Positions 50,046 through 59,639 are shown, numbered from the stretch's first letter. The stretch: DNA of 64,000 nt from Deltaproteobacteria bacterium (GCA_022601195.1 JAHZIX010000045.1:310001-374000); one strand, 5' to 3'. Notes: generated by a model not told the origin, from the sequence alone. Numbers and translations: made by a program.

Positions 50046-50804
50046 TTAAGCTGCCCGGTCCAGGTACTCCTGTGCCAAACCGAGGTAGGCTCGGGCCCCG
50101 CGGCAGCTAACATCGTACTGAAAAATAGGTACTCCGTGGCTTGGAGCTTCCGCCAAGCGGACGTTTCTCGGCACGATCGTGCGATACACCTTGGACGCGA
50201 AGTGGTTGCGGATTTCAGCGACGACTTCTTTTGACAGCTTGGTGCGCTCATCGAACATGGTGAGCAGAATACCGTTGATGCCAAGGCCAGGGTTGATTCC
50301 CCCTTGAACTCGCTGAACAGTGGCCATGAGCTCACTGATTCCCTCCAGGGCAAAATATTCGCACTGAAGAGGAACGAGAACTTCATCTGCTGCGGTTAGA
50401 GCGTTGACGGTGAGGTGCCCAAGGGATGGAGGACAATCCAGGAGGATCGAGTGATACTGCCCCGATACCTTCTTTAGGACGTCCCGGAGGCGGGTTTCCC
50501 AGCCTGTGTGCCCCACGAACTCGACCTCAACACCAACCAAGTCCCGGTTCGCAGGAAGTAGATCCAAATTCGGAAAGCCCGAAGATTGAATCGCTTCCGC
50601 CGGCTCTACCTCCCCCGTGAGGGCGTGATAGAGGTGCGGGTTCCCAGCCGAGTGACCGAGGCCACGAGTCGCATTACCCTGTGGGTCGCAATCTACTAGG
50701 AGGGTCTTTTGTTCGAGCGCTCCGAGCGCTGCGCCCAAATTGATAGCGGTCGTGGTTTTACCCACGCCACCCTTCTGATTCACGATAGCTAACGTCAGAC
50801 CCAT
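50046..50804 (-). CDS. parA: chromosome-partitioning ATPase ParA, 252 aa
   Basis: The deviant Walker A motif 'KGGVGKTTTAINLGAAL' opens the protein; 'LLVDCDPQGNATRGLG' and 'ILLDCPPSLGHLTVNAL' follow. This is the Soj/ParA form without an N-terminal helix-turn-helix. The start at 50804 is decided by GAGGAG five bases upstream; a start five codons earlier is less likely. It is encoded between rsmG and parB in the usual order and drives origin segregation with ParB. Confidence 0.95.
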   Translation of the reverse strand: MGLTLAIVNQKGGVGKTTTAINLGAALGALEQKTLLVDCDPQGNATRGLGHSAGNPHLYHALTGEVEPAEAIQSSGFPNLDLLPANRDLVGVEVEFVGHTGWETRLRDVLKKVSGQYHSILLDCPPSLGHLTVNALTAADEVLVPLQCEYFALEGISELMATVQRVQGGINPGLGINGILLTMFDERTKLSKEVVAEIRNHFASKVYRTIVPRNVRLAEAPSHGVPIFQYDVSCRGARAYLGLAQEYLDRAA

Positions 50805-51032
50805 GGCACTCCTCAACAATGGACACCGACCGCCATCGACACAGGCAGGTCTGATCTCTTCGCTCTGATCCCTCTACACTGGATCCAGACACACCGAACC
50901 CCCGAAGCACTCCCGCGACCCCAAAGACGAAAAGCCTCAAGGGCTCGGGACTGGTGTCGCCCGCCGACCCCATCGACATTTCGGGCGTTCAAAGCCCATT
51001 TTCCCGGAATCCCTAGCTGTTCTATGGGGTTC

Positions 51033-51701
51033 CTATCCCGGGGCCTGGACAAGATACTCCACGACGTACCTATGTTGACTCTCGGGAAGTCTAAGCTTGC
51101 GACCCAACTCGAAGCCGGAGGGTGGCTCCAGGGCCGCCGCCTCTGGTTGGTCCAGATCACTCTGCCAAGCAAGTAGCTTGCCGGCGGGTTCCAGCCGTTT
51201 TCCTAACGCTGCCAGCACAGGCCCGGGCAGCCGGATGGCCCGCATCGTCAGGACGTGAATCTTTTCAGGCAACTCAGCCGACAAAGGCTCGGCAACTCTA
51301 ACATTGAGGCATAGGCAGGGCAATGCAGCTTTTCTCGAGGCCTGTCGAAGAAACGCCCACTTTCGCTCTCTCGTTTCGACCAAGGCTACCTTTAGATCCG
51401 GTCGGGCAGCAGCGATCACGAACCCAGGAAAGCCCGCCCCGGAGCCAACATCTACGACAGAGGAGCCCGCCGGGGTATCTTCCAGGAGCTCGAGGCCGGC
51501 CAACGCCTCTCCATAGTGACGAGAACAGGTTTCTGTTGCCGTTCCAGGACCGATGAGAGCCATGGTTCGGCTCCATTTTCGCAGCTCCTCGAAGTGGGTC
51601 CACAAAGCTGAAAGGGTTTGCTCAGAAAGCTCTAGGGGTGACGCTCGCCGAAGGCAGGAATCAAACTCCGAGCGAGGGATCGCTGGTACTTGAGTGCTCA
51701 T
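51033..51701 (-). CDS. rsmG: 16S rRNA (guanine-N7) methyltransferase RsmG, 222 aa
   Basis: The S-adenosylmethionine site is 'VVDVGSGAGFPGFVIAAARP' followed by 'LKVALVETRERKWAFLRQAS', which is diagnostic of RsmG/GidB. The family methylates G527 of 16S rRNA. It lies directly upstream of parA, as in many bacteria; the usual partners mnmG and mnmE are absent from the window. Confidence 0.93.
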   Translation of the reverse strand: MSTQVPAIPRSEFDSCLRRASPLELSEQTLSALWTHFEELRKWSRTMALIGPGTATETCSRHYGEALAGLELLEDTPAGSSVVDVGSGAGFPGFVIAAARPDLKVALVETRERKWAFLRQASRKAALPCLCLNVRVAEPLSAELPEKIHVLTMRAIRLPGPVLAALGKRLEPAGKLLAWQSDLDQPEAAALEPPSGFELGRKLRLPESQHRYVVEYLVQAPG

Positions 51702-53120
51702 GCCCGCTTACCTATGGCTTTGCTCATATCCGTGACTCACTCGCGTGCCGATTCATTTTCTCCTGCCTTTACTCCTAAGGCCTCTATACCTAAGGCCCCT
51801 GGTTTCCTAGGGCCTCTGGTTCTTTGGCTCCGACTCTTTTGCTCTAACTCTGTGGCTCCGACTTATCGGCCGAGGTTCCCACCCGAGAGCTCAACTCGGC
51901 CTTCTCATCAAGAGTTTCTGGCCGCATTGCCTAGAGAGCTCACTTTTCAGGAGGTTGCCCCGAAGAAAGAACCGGAACCGGCCAAGGCTCTGGTCCTTGA
52001 CCTCATTTGTGGGGCCTAATTTGTGGGGCCTACAAGTCAAAGACCGGCTATCGGAAAAACCACTCCAACAAAGCGATGTATTCTTCGCGAGGAGATCATA
52101 ACGGTTGGCGTGATCGTTGTGGAATCCATCTCCAAGGGCGATCTCGGTCTATCGACCTCGATTGAGATGGGCTTGTTCCAAGAGCCGTCCTATTGCCCAG
52201 GAAAGGGAGCTTGAAAAAGGGAGACTGGCTCCATTTGAAGAGACGCTTCCTAAAGACCTGGAGTCCCTCCTGCTGGTATCGGACGTGCCACGATTTGCTC
52301 AACCTATAGAGCGTTGCTCTCCGGGGGTTCCCCCCACCTCTTCCTAGGCCTCAAAGAGCCGCCAATCTAAACGCTAGTTCGGCAGACCCACCTATTTCGG
52401 TATACCTACTCGTTTCGGCAAACCCAAGTGCGAACAATTCGAATACGGCAACCAGACACCCAAAGTGGATTTCCAGCGGTTGAGGAGCTGACGGCATCGG
52501 GCTGTTGAGACTGATTAACAGCCGATGGCGGAGAGATCTCCTACCTTCGGAGCAGCTTGTTCGTTCCACACCGAGAGGTTTGGCACGCCCGCCGGGCCAA
52601 ATGCCCGAACGCCACCAATGGCTTGGCTACGGATATCCTGGTCGGATAGGACGGGATAGACGAGATCGGGATCCACGGGACCTCCAATGTGAGGGAAATA
52701 CCTGCAAGGGTTACTTATGGGAAAACGTCCCTCTCTAGAAACGCTCTATTGAGAACCAAGGGCGAGTCTCGGGGCTGCATCACGCTCTTCCGTTAGATGC
52801 GGCACTAAAGTCCAGTTCTTAGGCCCAGCACTAGAATCAGCGCCTAGAACCAGCGCCAGACGTCTCGCTTTCGCTAGTCAGCGCCATGAGGGTACTCCCG
52901 CCGCACTCCGTCAGCCACGAACAGTCAATCCACGACCGGCTCTAGCCTTACCCCCCTCTAGCCGACAGGGCCCGACGACGCGAAACTGCGGATTCTTTCA
53001 GAGAATCGATTTTCCTGGCCCAAAAAGGTCGGCGGTGACAATCGATTAAGCTCGAGGTCTTTCGTGAGCCCGTCTTTGCCGGGACTGGCAAACCGTTGAC
53101 CTCGTGAGGCTACGAGCCTG

Positions 53121-53225
53121 GCAAGTGTAGGCCCGGCAAGTGTAGGCCCGGCAAGTGTAGGCCCGGCAAGTGTAGGCCCGGCAAGCGTAGGCCCGGCAGC
53201 ACTAGGTCTGGCAGCACTAGACCCG
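53121..53225. repeat. tandem repeat array, seven units of 15 bp
   Basis: The unit GCAAGTGTAGGCCCG occurs four times exactly from 53121, then as GCAAGCGTAGGCCCG and two more divergent copies ending at 53225. The array ends 99 bases before parS. It resembles iterons in period but no initiator gene is adjacent. Confidence 0.85.
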
Positions 53226-53323
53226 GCACTCTGCGCCTAATAGCACTAGACCCGATTGGACCAAGCGCTCTCCTGACGAGACAACCCGCCCTCGGCCACC
53301 GACCGCTCTCGAATGCAGGTAGA

Positions 53324-53338
53324 TGTTTCACGTGAAAC
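53324..53338. promoter_or_regulatory. parS centromere site
   Basis: TGTTTCACGTGAAAC contains the perfect palindrome GTTTCACGTGAAAC and matches 15 of 16 bases of the ParB consensus TGTTTCACGTGAAACA. With parA and parB 3-4 kb away it is very likely a functional ParB nucleation site. Confidence 0.92.
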
Positions 53339-53905
53339 CTCCTTTGCCCACCCGCCCTGTCGACCGCTCTTGGGCCCCCTTTTCTACCCTTCTTTGCGAT
53401 TCTCAAGTGCAACCGCCCCACCCTCTCATCTCTCCAACGCTTCCGGAGAAATATTTTTCCACTTAAAAACCAATTTCTGTCTCTTTATCTTGCCCAACAC
53501 GGCGCATGGAGGCACTAAATAGAGATCTAGAATCTAAAAAGATCTTTGACTCAGTGCCGCTCTCCTCTCCAGGCTCCCCCAAAATGCCACCACCAACAGC
53601 CAGGTGTAGCCTTCTTTGCCAAGAGATGGCCGATCCAGGGCAACTTAAGGACAGGGCCAGCCCAAGAAAACAAGAAAGAATAGCGGAGCGGCGAAGGCAT
53701 CGGGAAGGTAGGACGGGGCCTCCGAACCATCGTCCTGAGGGTTGGTGGTGACTGGCGATGGTGAGCCCGCAAGAACAAGTCTCCCCAGGAAAGACTTCTG
53801 GGGGGTCACCTCTAACTCCTTCACCAGGGGTTGGGAACCGGGCGGGGGCGACAGCAGGAAACACTTTTCCGAAAGGCTGTGGACCGCGCCTCAGAAAGCA
53901 AGCCA

Positions 53906-54055
53906 CAGCGTAGGGAAACACGATGTACGGAGACGCGGTGAACGGAAACTCGGTGAACGGAGAGACCCTGGACGGAAACGCAGTGGGCAGGGACACCGTG
54001 AGCAGGGACACCGTGGGCTGAGATACCGTGGGCTGGGAGACCGTGGACCGAGAGG
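53906..54055. repeat. degenerate tandem repeat, about ten units of 15 bp
   Basis: Consecutive 15-base units follow a CCGTGnnCnGnGACA-like pattern, for example CGGTGAACGGAAACT at 53936, CCGTGAGCAGGGACA at 53996 and CCGTGGGCTGGGAGA at 54026. The unit sequence differs from the 53121 array though the period is the same. Confidence 0.75.
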
Positions 54056-54488
54056 CAGCGATAGGAACTCGTCTCTCTCCCGACTCTGCCCTGATCCGGG
54101 CAGAACCCAGAGGGGGTCGCCAAGAACTCCCTCTCTCGACAGCAGAAAGCCTCCGACTCGAGCCCGATGGGCGAGCGGGAAAACCACCGGGCCCCGAGTC
54201 CCCGGGTCGATAAGCGGGTGAATGAGTCGGCCAATCTCCATAGGTCAGCTAATCCCTACATCAGCCAACCCCGATATTAGCCAGCATCCAGATTCGCCAA
54301 CCAGGAAACGGAGAGGTAGCAAGGTCAGGCTCCCGGCTGAGCGAGCCACCTCTTGCTGATACTCAAGAGACTCCTAGCCAAGAGACAACTAACTAAGAAA
54401 CTCGTAGCCAAGATCTCAGGCATCTCTAGAATCAAGATCCAGAAGATAGGCCACCAGGAAGGAAGAAGCCTGCCTGCCGCCGATCGCC

Positions 54489-55529
54489 TCAGTCGTCTGT
54501 CGGCCAGATCGTGAGGCGCTTCAAATACCCCCGTCCCTCACTCTCGGTCTCGACCCCCTCTTGATCCGCGAGGGCCATGTGAACCAAGCGACGCTCTGCG
54601 GGATTGAGAAGCTTGAGCGTCTTCGGTTCCCCAGACTTCCGAACTTCGTCCGCCGAGTTCAAGGCCAGCTTTCGGAGCTCTTCGAGTCGATCCGCCTTGA
54701 AGTTGAGGCAGTCGATCTGGCAATAGGCGCTTTCGCCAGAAATTCCCCGAACGAGCTTAGGGAGAAGATGTTCCATGGCGAAGATCGCTTTGCCATGCTC
54801 TTCGAGCAGTAGATCCGCATCCGGCCCCGCGATCTCTACTTCGATACCCTCCTCCGAATCAGAAACCGTCCAAGAGAGATCGAGGCCCGTTAACGTCACC
54901 ATCTTTGCCATGGCCTCATCACCAGCAGCCCGAACGGCCTCTGGATTTGCCACGGGGCGCCGGTCTCTGCGACCACCCTCTCGACGACCTTTCCTTGGTG
55001 CGCGCTGGGGCTCAGCTTTCGGAGGCTGCTCCTGTGATTCTTCAATGGGAGCTTGGTCCACAGCTGAAGGCCCAGGAGTCGCAGAGGCTGCCGGCGCAGC
55101 AGAAGGCGCCACCAACTCTGACTCCAGAGGAGCGGGTGGGGCCGGTGCCGGCCCCGAGCTCGGCCCAGGAACCACCACGCCGCTCGTTGGGTGGGTCCCC
55201 AATGGGCCGGCCTCTGATGAGTCGGATGCCAATGAGTGAGGTTCTACTAAACTGGGTTCTGGTGGTGAGACTTCCTCCACCGGAGAAGCAACGACGCCGG
55301 CCAGGGACGCCTCTTCAGCCCCCGCGGGGGAGGCTTCCGGGGTGGCTAGCCGGGGAGCTTGTGGGTCGACGGCGATCACTACCCGTTTGCGCGACCGAAG
55401 AAAGCCGTGACGCTTTTCGATTTGCCGGTAGGCGATCTCAGACGGAGCCAGGCCGTATTCATTGGCCGCTGCTACGACTGCTTGTTGCACGGTGTTTCCG
55501 GAGAAGAACTTTCGCTTTGATGGTTTCAT
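54489..55529 (-). CDS. jag: Jag/KhpB-like KH-R3H RNA-binding protein, 346 aa
   Basis: The N-terminus (residues 1-55) is a Jag-N domain ('KRKFFSGNTVQQAVVAAANE', 'KRHGFLRSRKRVVIAV'). Residues 60-195 are a long Pro/Ala/Ser/Glu linker. A KH domain follows ('LSWTVSDSEEGIEVEIAGPD', 'GKAIFAMEHLLPKLV') and then an R3H domain ('LRKLALNSADEVRKSG', 'LLNPAERRLVHMALAD'). The gene overlaps the yidC stop as ATGA. It binds RNA and is linked to cell envelope growth in other bacteria. The linker is longer than in most Jag proteins. Confidence 0.93.
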   Translation of the reverse strand: MKPSKRKFFSGNTVQQAVVAAANEYGLAPSEIAYRQIEKRHGFLRSRKRVVIAVDPQAPRLATPEASPAGAEEASLAGVVASPVEEVSPPEPSLVEPHSLASDSSEAGPLGTHPTSGVVVPGPSSGPAPAPPAPLESELVAPSAAPAASATPGPSAVDQAPIEESQEQPPKAEPQRAPRKGRREGGRRDRRPVANPEAVRAAGDEAMAKMVTLTGLDLSWTVSDSEEGIEVEIAGPDADLLLEEHGKAIFAMEHLLPKLVRGISGESAYCQIDCLNFKADRLEELRKLALNSADEVRKSGEPKTLKLLNPAERRLVHMALADQEGVETESEGRGYLKRLTIWPTDD

Positions 55530-57328
55530 GCCTTAATCGACTTCCTCTTGCTTGAACCTGCGTCTTTAAGCTCTTGGGCCGCTTCTGCCCTCTTTCGTTT
55601 CCACACCTTGTAGGCTTCCTGCTGAAAAATCCCGAAGACATTATTGGTCAGCCAGTACAGTACCAACCCACTGGGAAACTTCAGAAAGACGAAGAGGAAG
55701 ATAAACGGCATCATCAGAAATAAGCGGCGCTGCATAGGGTCGGCCCCCATTGGCATGCGCAGCTGCTGGATAAACTGTGTGATGAACATCACGATCGGCA
55801 GCACGTAGAACGGGTCGAGAGTCGAAAGGTCCTGAATCCAGCCGATCCACGGTGCGTGACGCAGCTCGATAGCGGCGCCGAGAAGCCGGTAGAAGGCGAA
55901 AAACACGGGTATCTGAAAAACCACGGGAATGCAGCCACTGGCGGGGTTGACACCCTCGCTTTTGTAGACCCCCATGATTTCGTCCTGCATCTTCCGCTGA
56001 GCATCCATATTGGGCTTGCCCTGGCGATCTTTCAATTTGCTCCGAAAGCGCGACCGAATGGCCTGCACCTTCGGATTCAGCTCCTGCATCTTCTGCGACG
56101 AAACCATCGAGTGATGGGTTAGAGGCAGCATCAGCAGTTTGATGAGCAGCGTCATTAGGACGATTGCCCACCCGTAGTTAGGAACCACGTTCTGGTAGGT
56201 CCAATTGAGCGCAACTTGTAGGGGTCGAGCCAGAAAGGAGAACCAGCCGAAATCCACGGTCTGCTCAAGACCAAGGGGAAGGGCGGCCAGCTCCTTGTAA
56301 ACTTTGGCACCCCAATAGCTTTCGCCCTCGATGCGGTCCCCACGAGACCGAACCAACAAGCCGATAGCCCGTGGCTGATCTTTCTGCTCGGCGGTTAGGT
56401 CTTCCGCTTGGGGAAGAACCTCTAGCTCTGCCGCCTCGGAATCCGGGCCGGCAACGAGAAAGGGCCTGAAGATAACCTCCTCGGCACCTTCCCCCGGCAT
56501 GACAGCAGCCAGAAAATATAGGTCATCGAGGGCAGCCCAGCTCAGGCCTCGCGTGCTGATGCGCTCATCTTCTTTCGCTTTCCGAGCATCGACCTTCTCT
56601 CGGTCGCCACCCGCAGAGTAGACGCCTCCCCGCCAGAATTGGGGCTGCTTCAACTGCTCAGCAGTGGGGTTGGACGCCCCGGGCCCAAGAAACACGCTCC
56701 AATCCCTCTCGTCCTCCACTTCGACCTCGAAGCGGAAGACTCCGGAACCGGAGAAAAAGAAACTCTTCGTAGCTTGGCCCAGCGGCCCGCTGTATTCGAA
56801 GTGGAGCTCTTCCCCCCCACCGTTGGCCGTCTGTTCCCGTGCCGCAAAGAGAGCATCGTTGAGAGCCAAACCCTCGTGGCCACCGCCGACGAGAGAGAAG
56901 GGAAACTGGACGCCCGTGCGAGCTCGCACCATCTCCACCGGCTCGCCTTCTCCATCCAGGTGATCCTTGAGGCGAAAGGACACCAGCTGAGCGCCTCGAT
57001 TCGAGAAGGAGGCAAGGAATCTCTCGTTCTCGACGACCACGAGAGATTCCTCTGTGGCCTGTACGATCGTTTCCGGTACGTCCTCTCGCTCTTCACTGGC
57101 CTCATCGACACTCCCGGGGCCCTTTTCCACCAGCCCATTGGCAACACCGACGCCGTGCGCTTCTGCTTTCGATGTTTCCCTGTTAGAGGCTGAGCTCTCA
57201 CCCGGTGCCATCTCTTCGACGGCCGGCCGTGTTCCAGGCGGAGGAGGCTTGGGCCCGAAATAGTGATTCCAAGCGATGACCACTATCCACGATAGGACCA
57301 CTGCTAGTAGTAATCGACGATTGTCCAA
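55526..57328 (-). CDS. yidC: membrane protein insertase YidC, 600 aa
   Basis: The N-terminus is a signal-anchor ('RRLLLAVVLSWIVVIAWNHY') followed by the large periplasmic domain of Gram-negative YidC to about residue 350. The conserved five-helix core follows, with 'NYGWAIVLMTLLIKLLMLPL', 'GVNPASGCIPVVFQIPVFFA' and 'PSGLVLYWLTNNVFGIFQQ'. It inserts proteins into the inner membrane alone or with Sec. It lies in the standard order jag-yidC-yidD-rnpA-rpmH. Confidence 0.96.
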   Translation of the reverse strand: MDNRRLLLAVVLSWIVVIAWNHYFGPKPPPPGTRPAVEEMAPGESSASNRETSKAEAHGVGVANGLVEKGPGSVDEASEEREDVPETIVQATEESLVVVENERFLASFSNRGAQLVSFRLKDHLDGEGEPVEMVRARTGVQFPFSLVGGGHEGLALNDALFAAREQTANGGGEELHFEYSGPLGQATKSFFFSGSGVFRFEVEVEDERDWSVFLGPGASNPTAEQLKQPQFWRGGVYSAGGDREKVDARKAKEDERISTRGLSWAALDDLYFLAAVMPGEGAEEVIFRPFLVAGPDSEAAELEVLPQAEDLTAEQKDQPRAIGLLVRSRGDRIEGESYWGAKVYKELAALPLGLEQTVDFGWFSFLARPLQVALNWTYQNVVPNYGWAIVLMTLLIKLLMLPLTHHSMVSSQKMQELNPKVQAIRSRFRSKLKDRQGKPNMDAQRKMQDEIMGVYKSEGVNPASGCIPVVFQIPVFFAFYRLLGAAIELRHAPWIGWIQDLSTLDPFYVLPIVMFITQFIQQLRMPMGADPMQRRLFLMMPFIFLFVFLKFPSGLVLYWLTNNVFGIFQQEAYKVWKRKRAEAAQELKDAGSSKRKSIKA

Positions 57329-57423
57329 GGGCTACATTTCCTATTGGGAGGTAGAGCTTTGACGAGTCGGACCCGACAAGGGGATCGTCCTCGGCACAAA
57401 AGCCCGGAGATTTGAAAGGTCCG

Positions 57424-57630
57424 TCACGGCAGGTCTACCCCACCAGGATGAAAGGGGTGGCAACGCAGCAACCGGCCGATCGCTCGAAACACACCGGGAA
57501 CCGCCCCATATTTTGAGATGGCGACTCTCGCGTACTCCGAACACGTTGGAGCGAACCTGCAGGCTCGAGGAAGAAGGGGGGAGATCCAACGCTTATAAGC
57601 TCGCAGTAGCCAGGTTAGAAAACGGGTCAA
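57424..57630 (-). CDS. yidD: membrane protein insertion efficiency factor YidD, 68 aa
   Basis: The sequence 'LLRAYKRWISPLLPRACRFA' followed by 'PTCSEYARVAISKYG' and 'RLLRCHPFHPGGVDLP' is the complete YidD signature. A TTG start at 57630 overlaps the rnpA stop as TTGA and gives the family length; a longer frame to 57936 would cover rnpA in another phase and is rejected. It is a small amphipathic membrane protein that aids YidC-dependent insertion. Confidence 0.88.
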   Translation of the reverse strand: MTRFLTWLLRAYKRWISPLLPRACRFAPTCSEYARVAISKYGAVPGVFRAIGRLLRCHPFHPGGVDLP

Positions 57631-58001
57631 TGAGAGGCCTTCTGGCCCCGGACCAGCCCACCACTTAGCAGTCTCAGAAGATCTTCCTGTAAAGAGGAGA
57701 AATCTGTCCCGCCAGCTGCTGGTTTCAAGTGAACCACTAAGTCGACAGCAGGTAACCGTAACCGCTCCGGCCACCTGCGATAGATCTCCCGGACCCTCCT
57801 TTTGAGGAGGTGCCGCACTACGGAACCACCCACCTTGCGGGTAGCCGTAATCCCCAGGCGGGTGTGGCCCACCTGATTCGCTGTAATGTGCAGCGTCACG
57901 AACCGGCCGTGCCGCCGCCTTCCTCGTCGATAGCAATTCTGGTATTCCGAGCGTCGGCGCAAAAGTCCGGCTCGGGATAAACGCTCGTCCGTCTCAGGCA
58001 T
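57627..58001 (-). CDS. rnpA: ribonuclease P protein component, 124 aa
   Basis: Contains 'FVTLHITANQVGHTRLGITA' and the RNR-type motif 'KVGGSVVRHLLKRRVREIYR' that defines RnpA. It binds the RNase P RNA and helps process tRNA 5' ends. The start at 58001 has AAGG upstream; a TTG at 58022 that overlaps the rpmH stop is an alternative. The RNase P RNA gene is not in the window. Confidence 0.94.
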   Translation of the reverse strand: MPETDERLSRAGLLRRRSEYQNCYRRGRRRHGRFVTLHITANQVGHTRLGITATRKVGGSVVRHLLKRRVREIYRRWPERLRLPAVDLVVHLKPAAGGTDFSSLQEDLLRLLSGGLVRGQKASH

Positions 58002-58018
58002 GCTTTGCCTTCGAGGAA

Positions 58019-58153
58019 TCAAGCTGCCAGGCGCGTTCGACCTTTACGCCTACGATTCTTCAGAATCGCACGACCCTGTCGGGTGCGCATGCGCTCCCGG
58101 AATCCATGCTTTTTCTTACGGCGCCGATTGTTCGGCTGAAATGTACGCTTCAC
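58019..58153 (-). CDS. rpmH: 50S ribosomal protein L34, 44 aa
   Basis: 'KRTFQPNNRRRKKKHGFRER' followed by 'MRTRQGRAILKNRRRKGR' is L34 throughout. The GTG start at 58153 gives the universal beginning; a longer frame to 58219 is not conserved. dnaA, which often lies divergent to rpmH, is not next to it here. Confidence 0.96.
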   Translation of the reverse strand: MKRTFQPNNRRRKKKHGFRERMRTRQGRAILKNRRRKGRTRLAA

Positions 58154-58558
58154 GACATTCTCGCTCTCGGAAACTAGGTTGATGAAACTACCGCCGGAAA
58201 CCCGGCTTCGACTCGCCACGGAACTCCCATTAGGAGATCCCGAGACTCTACGCGATCAACAGAAAAGGACTGAGGCAACGCGCAGCGGCCCAATTTATCG
58301 GAGGCTCCCTGTGCCGTCAACTTTTCGGCAGCCGGAAAGGCAAGTACTCGCTGCCTATCTTCTCGAGGATGAGGGATAATTCCGGCTCGGCAGGTCCACT
58401 CTTCCCTCGAGTCCCTCGGCTCCCTGACCGCTGTCTTCACCCAAACAAGGTCGTCGATGGACCTTGCCTTCTCCGAAACCTATTTCGACTCGTGGAGGTT
58501 CGCTGTTGGCGAGGGCGGCGCCTTTGGGGTGCGGCTTCTAGATGAGCTGAGCTCTGAA
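58154..58558. other. gap between rpmH and tRNA-Ser
   Basis: About 400 bases with no credible gene; it should contain the promoter of the rpmH-rnpA-yidD-yidC-jag operon. No cluster of DnaA-box-like 9-mers was seen and no dnaA gene is present. Confidence 0.5.
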
Positions 58559-58648
58559 TGGCGGAGAGGGTGGGATTCGAACCCACGGACCGGTTGCCCG
58601 GTCAACGGTTTTCGAGACCGCCCCATTCGACCACTCTGGCACCTCTCC
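58559..58648 (-). tRNA. tRNA-Ser(CGA)
   Basis: The minus strand folds as a cloverleaf with GGAGAGG/CCTCTCC acceptor stem, an anticodon loop CTCGAAA (anticodon CGA), a long paired variable arm typical of class II tRNAs, a GTTCGAATCC T-loop region and encoded CCA. Confidence 0.95.
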
Positions 58649-58692
58649 CTCGAAATTGCGGCGGAGGTTATCCGCAGGGAATGCTAAAGCGA

Positions 58693-58783
<91 letters not shown>

Positions 58784-58894
58784 GGATTTTTCGCTTTCCG
58801 TCGACGATGACTCGAGCTCCACTCTGCGTAGAACCCGAAGACTCGTCTTTCAAAGATCTCGATTCACGGCGGCGGTCGATCTCGCCCCGCCGAC

Positions 58895-59377
58895 TCAGGC
58901 GATCGTACCAGGGCGTGGTCCCCGGGGAAAACCACGTAGCTCTGAGAAGAACTTCTTGAGCATCCGCGACGACTCAGCCGCGAGAACTCCCGAAGCCACC
59001 TCCAGGCGATGGTTCAGTCGTGGGTCTCGCACCAGGTCGCCCAGGCTTTCACAAAAGCCAGCCTTGGGATCCGTAGCTCCATAGACCAGCCGCTCCACCC
59101 GACTATTCACCAAGCCCCCGGCGCACATAGCGCACGGTTCCAAGGTCACAAACAGCGTGCATCCGATTAGGCGCCAGCTGTCCAACCGTACCGCTGCCTG
59201 CCGGATCGCGATCATCTCGGCATGAGCCGAGGGGTCTCGATCCGACTCCCGCCGGTTATATCCCCTGCCAACGACACGCCCGTGCCGCACGACCAAGGCA
59301 CCTACCGGAACCTCTCCCAGAGTGCCTGCTCGGTGCGCCAGCTCGAGAGCCTCGAGCATAAACGTTTGATCGTCCAT
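58895..59377 (-). CDS. tadA: tRNA-specific adenosine deaminase TadA, 160 aa
   Basis: Zinc-site motifs 'HAEMIAI' (with catalytic Glu) and 'PCAMCAG' are present, along with 'GEVPVGALVV' and 'LVYGATDPKAGF'. The enzyme converts A34 to inosine in tRNA-Arg(ACG), which fits the tRNA-Arg(ACG) fragment found at the attachment site. An ATG at 59377 is used; a GTG at 59386 is an alternative. It is divergent to the SRP RNA and dnaX. Confidence 0.94.
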   Translation of the reverse strand: MDDQTFMLEALELAHRAGTLGEVPVGALVVRHGRVVGRGYNRRESDRDPSAHAEMIAIRQAAVRLDSWRLIGCTLFVTLEPCAMCAGGLVNSRVERLVYGATDPKAGFCESLGDLVRDPRLNHRLEVASGVLAAESSRMLKKFFSELRGFPRGPRPGTIA

Positions 59378-59489
59378 AGGAGACACTCAGACCTGACAGC
59401 CCCTGAAAGGGATCGCCATCATATTGCAATCGACTTCACCGGTAAACCTCTTGGCTTTACATAGGGACCGCTAGGGCATACCATCAAGG

Positions 59490-59598
59490 TTCTGCCAGCA
59501 GCCCGCGAAGGGTTCGGGCCCTGTGCATCGGCGGCTACCGAATCTCGTCAGGCCCGGAAGGGAGCAGCGATAAGGTTTCCCCGCTGAGTGCCGCAGAA
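59490..59598 (+). ncRNA. ffs: signal recognition particle 4.5S RNA
   Basis: The conserved SRP tip 'GTCAGGCCCGGAAGGGAGCA' and GCGATAAGG is centred near 59560, and TTCTGC at 59490 pairs with GCAGAA at 59593-59598, giving a hairpin of about 109 bases. The location directly before dnaX is common. Ends are estimated from base pairing. Confidence 0.88.
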
Positions 59599-59639
59599 AG
59601 CCGGAGCCCTTCGTAGACTGCTGGACCTCGACAAAAAAC

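Larger units (their letters stand above)
51702..54488. other. 2.8 kb gene-free region with parS and short-period repeats, candidate centromere/origin region
   Basis: No frame here has protein-like composition, a start signal or a recognisable family. The sequence is full of degenerate repeats with a period near 15 bases, clearest at 53121-53225 and 53906-54055 and weaker near 51770-51860, 52350-52440 and 54240-54420. A parS site lies at 53324 and a short AT-rich tract at about 53445-53490. The position between rsmG-parAB and jag-yidC-rnpA-rpmH is where replication origins often lie. I found no convincing cluster of DnaA boxes. Confidence 0.6.

Noticed and set aside
53121..53225. CRISPR array
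   Set aside because: Units are contiguous 15-mers without unique spacers and no cas gene is present.
53463..54011. 182-codon minus-strand frame in the repeat region
   Set aside because: Low-complexity and created by the 15-bp-period repeats; no start signal or family.
58457..58687. 76-codon plus-strand frame
   Set aside because: It runs across a clear tRNA-Ser gene.
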